From: Ephydatia muelleri
Lineage: Eukaryota; Porifera; Demospongiae; Spongillida; Spongillidae
Assembly (NCBI GenBank): GCA_013339895.1
Contig: JABACO010000021.1
Span: forward strand, 4,582,016 to 4,646,015
Length of the DNA: 64,000 nt
Reading direction: 5' to 3'
Shown here: in pieces, positions 62,242 through 64,000 of the stretch
How positions within the stretch are numbered: the stretch's first letter is position 1
Layout: each line of letters starts with the position of its first letter
Notes under the pieces: generated by a model
What the model was told of the DNA's origin: nothing
What the model saw: only the letters and a program-made list of their open reading frames with translations
The model's database searches: none
Position numbers and translations under genes: made by a program

Positions 62242-64000
62242 GTGAGGGTGTGCACGCTGATAGTGGTGGAGGGCGATGGACCAAATTTGGTGGGAAGAGA
62301 TTGGCTTTGGAGTTTCAAACTGGACTGGCATCGTATACAAAAGGTGCAAGTGAGTGATAGTCTCAACAGTGGACTCGACACACTGTTAACTAGATTTGTA
62401 GAGGTGCTTGAGAAAAGTAAGGGCCCAATTGTTCCATATTTAGCGAAGTTGCATTTAAAGGGTCAGAGTAAGCCAGTATTTTGCCGTCCAAGGTCTGTAC
62501 CATTTGCATTGAAGGAAGGAATAGAGGAAGAGTTAGATTGATTAGAAAAGGATGGAATCGTCCACAGAGTAATGCATAGTGAGTGGGCAACCCCAATTGT
62601 ACCAATTTTGAAACCAGATAAAAAGGTACAGATTTGTGGTGATTTCAAGGTCACAATTAACCCTGCCCTTGATGTGGATAGATATCCCTTGCCGAAACTT
62701 GATGAACTGTTAGCAACAGTGTCTGGGGGAAAATGGTTTAGTAAATTGGACCTTACAAATGCATATTTACAATTGGCTTTAGATGAAGAGTCTCAGAAAC
62801 TTTGTACCCTTAATACTCATCGAGGGTTGTACCAATACAGGCGTATGCCGTTTGGAATAGCATCTGCTCCAGCCCTGTTTCAGAAAACAATGGATTCTGT
62901 ACTGCAGGGGATCAAACATGTGGTGTGCTACATTGATGACATCCTAGTGACAGGCAGTAATGAGAGTGAACACTTAAGAAACCTGGAGCAAGTTTTCGAC
63001 AGATTGAAAGAACATGGAATACGGTTGCGTAAGGATACGTGTGTTTTTCTCTCCCACTCAGTGGATTTCTTAGGCCATAGAATTGATGCAGAAGGGATCC
63101 ATCCATTGCCAAGTAAGGTAGAAGCCATGGTAAAGGCCCCTGCTCCTAGAAACATTACTGAATTGAAATCATTTCTAGGAATGGTAAACTATTACGCCAA
63201 GTTCTTTCCAAATGTGTCCACCCACCTGTTTCCTTTGTATGCACTATTAAAGAAAGAACATGGTTGGAAATGGGACAAGGAGTGTCAGCATGCCTTTGTC
63301 CTAATAAAGAAAATGCTTAGTTCCACACAGGTTCTTACTCCTTATGACCCTAAACTACCACTACGTCTGGCAGCAGATGCCTCAGCATATGGACTTGGAG
63401 CTGTCTTATCACATGAGTGGCCTGATGGCAGTGAACGCCCCATAGCCTTTGCATCACGTACCTTGGCATCAGCAGAGCGTCACTATGCTCAACTTGAAAA
63501 AGTAGCATTAGCCTTAATATAAAGAAATTTCATCAATACCTATATGGGCGTAAGTTTACTCTTGTGACAGACCATAAACCTTTGACCACCATACTAGGAC
63601 ACAAGAAGGGGATTCCAGTGGTATCAGCATCCAGATTGCAATGTTGGGCTATGTTTTTGGCAGCATATACTTACGATATACAGTATCGGTCTACACATGA
63701 CAATGGAAATGCAGATGGACTTTCACGTCTACCATTACAGGAGGACCGACCTGATCTGGAAGGTTTAGAGGCAAGTGTTTTCAGTGTAGAACAAATTGAA
63801 GCACTCCCAGTTACTGCAGCTCACTTAAGGCAGGCAACACGTAGTGACCCAATATTAAGTAAGGTATTGCAGAATCTAAAGCAAGGTTATTGGCTTGATC
63901 AAAGATCTGAAGCTTTAAGCCCCTATGCCAATAAGCAGCATGAGTTGTCAATAGAGAATGACACCTTATTATGGGGAATAAGGGTGGTGATACCTGCTAA
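62242..64000 (+). pseudogene. Pol remnant: RT and RNase H
   Basis: RT entry with GPNLVGRDWLWSFKLDWHRI and KSKGPIVPYLAKLHLKGQSK, core with SEWATPIVPILKPDKKVQIC, FSKLDLTNAYLQL and CYIDDILVTGS, RNase H with RLAADASAYGLGAVLSHEWP and RPIAFASRTLASAERHYAQL, then NADGLSRLPLQEDRPDLEGL and the pre-integrase linker to the window end. Broken; integrase not reached. Confidence 0.88.

Larger units (their letters stand above)
61062..64000 (+). mobile_element. Ty3/gypsy element running off the right edge (broken)
   Basis: Starts with the rest of the split LTR (to 61147), then the primer site TGGCGACGAGGGTG at 61149, shared with the young gypsy at 29041. Readable parts in order: gag, two zinc knuckles, protease, reverse transcriptase, RNase H, and the linker before integrase. 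A handful of breaks. It is of the same Mag/K02A2.6-like type as the 29041 element but clearly a different family by sequence. It predates the hAT that sits in its LTR. Confidence 0.85.

Overview
The window looks like metazoan nuclear DNA from an intron-rich, AT-rich, transposon-laden genome. Short introns (about 42-75 bp), the families of host gene and transposons, and pogo and DD82E-type transposases suggest a non-bilaterian animal, plausibly a demosponge. That taxon call is an inference, not shown by any marker gene. I see no tRNA, rRNA or CRISPR.

Host genes. Two minus-strand genes encode the N-terminal half of an RNF213 (mysterin)-like giant E3 ligase/AAA+ protein. Gene B runs from a CBM20-like exon at 36.95 kb down to 2.74 kb. 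I could place 19 exons. Exons 1-13 join in one unbroken frame, and exons 14-19 do too; between 13 and 14 the phases do not match, so at least one small exon is unseen. The AAA+ core and E3 module would lie left of base 1. Gene A (49.5-38.3 kb) is an upstream tandem paralogue. Six exons of its stalk region are readable, and two of them match gene B exons 14 and 15 in size and phase. Its 3' continuation is not visible before gene B begins.

Mobile DNA, left to right: an hAT end at 1-73; three TTAA-flanked piggyBac-type MITEs (4.7, 7.7, 19.0 kb); a RAG1/Transib-type transposase fossil (8.2-10.9 kb); a Gmr1-like Ty3/gypsy element with gag-PR-INT-RNase H order (11.55-15.72 kb) beside an older gypsy scrap (16 kb); palindromic MITEs (21.4, 24.2 kb); an old plus-strand gypsy (about 27.6-35.5 kb) with a young, whole-looking gypsy with identical LTRs nested in it (29.04-33.63 kb); an hAT-like MITE (40.8 kb); two opposed pogo pieces with a minisatellite and (TG)n tract between them (42.5-45.6 kb); a piggyBac piece (48.3 kb); a head-to-head pair of foldback elements (50.1-51.8 kb); a pogo-type MITE (52.4 kb); a DD82E IS630/Tc1-type transposase (53.6-55.1 kb); an hAT with 5-bp duplications (57.3-58.4 kb); and a complete hAT inserted into the 5' LTR of another gypsy that runs off the right edge (58.75-64 kb).

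Overall, the two RNF213-like genes provide compact exon clusters, and nearly all extra length is mobile DNA in a few very large introns. The most notable points are the RNF213-like tandem duplication, the RAG1-type transposase in one of its introns, the Gmr1-like element, and the nested insertions whose order can be read directly.
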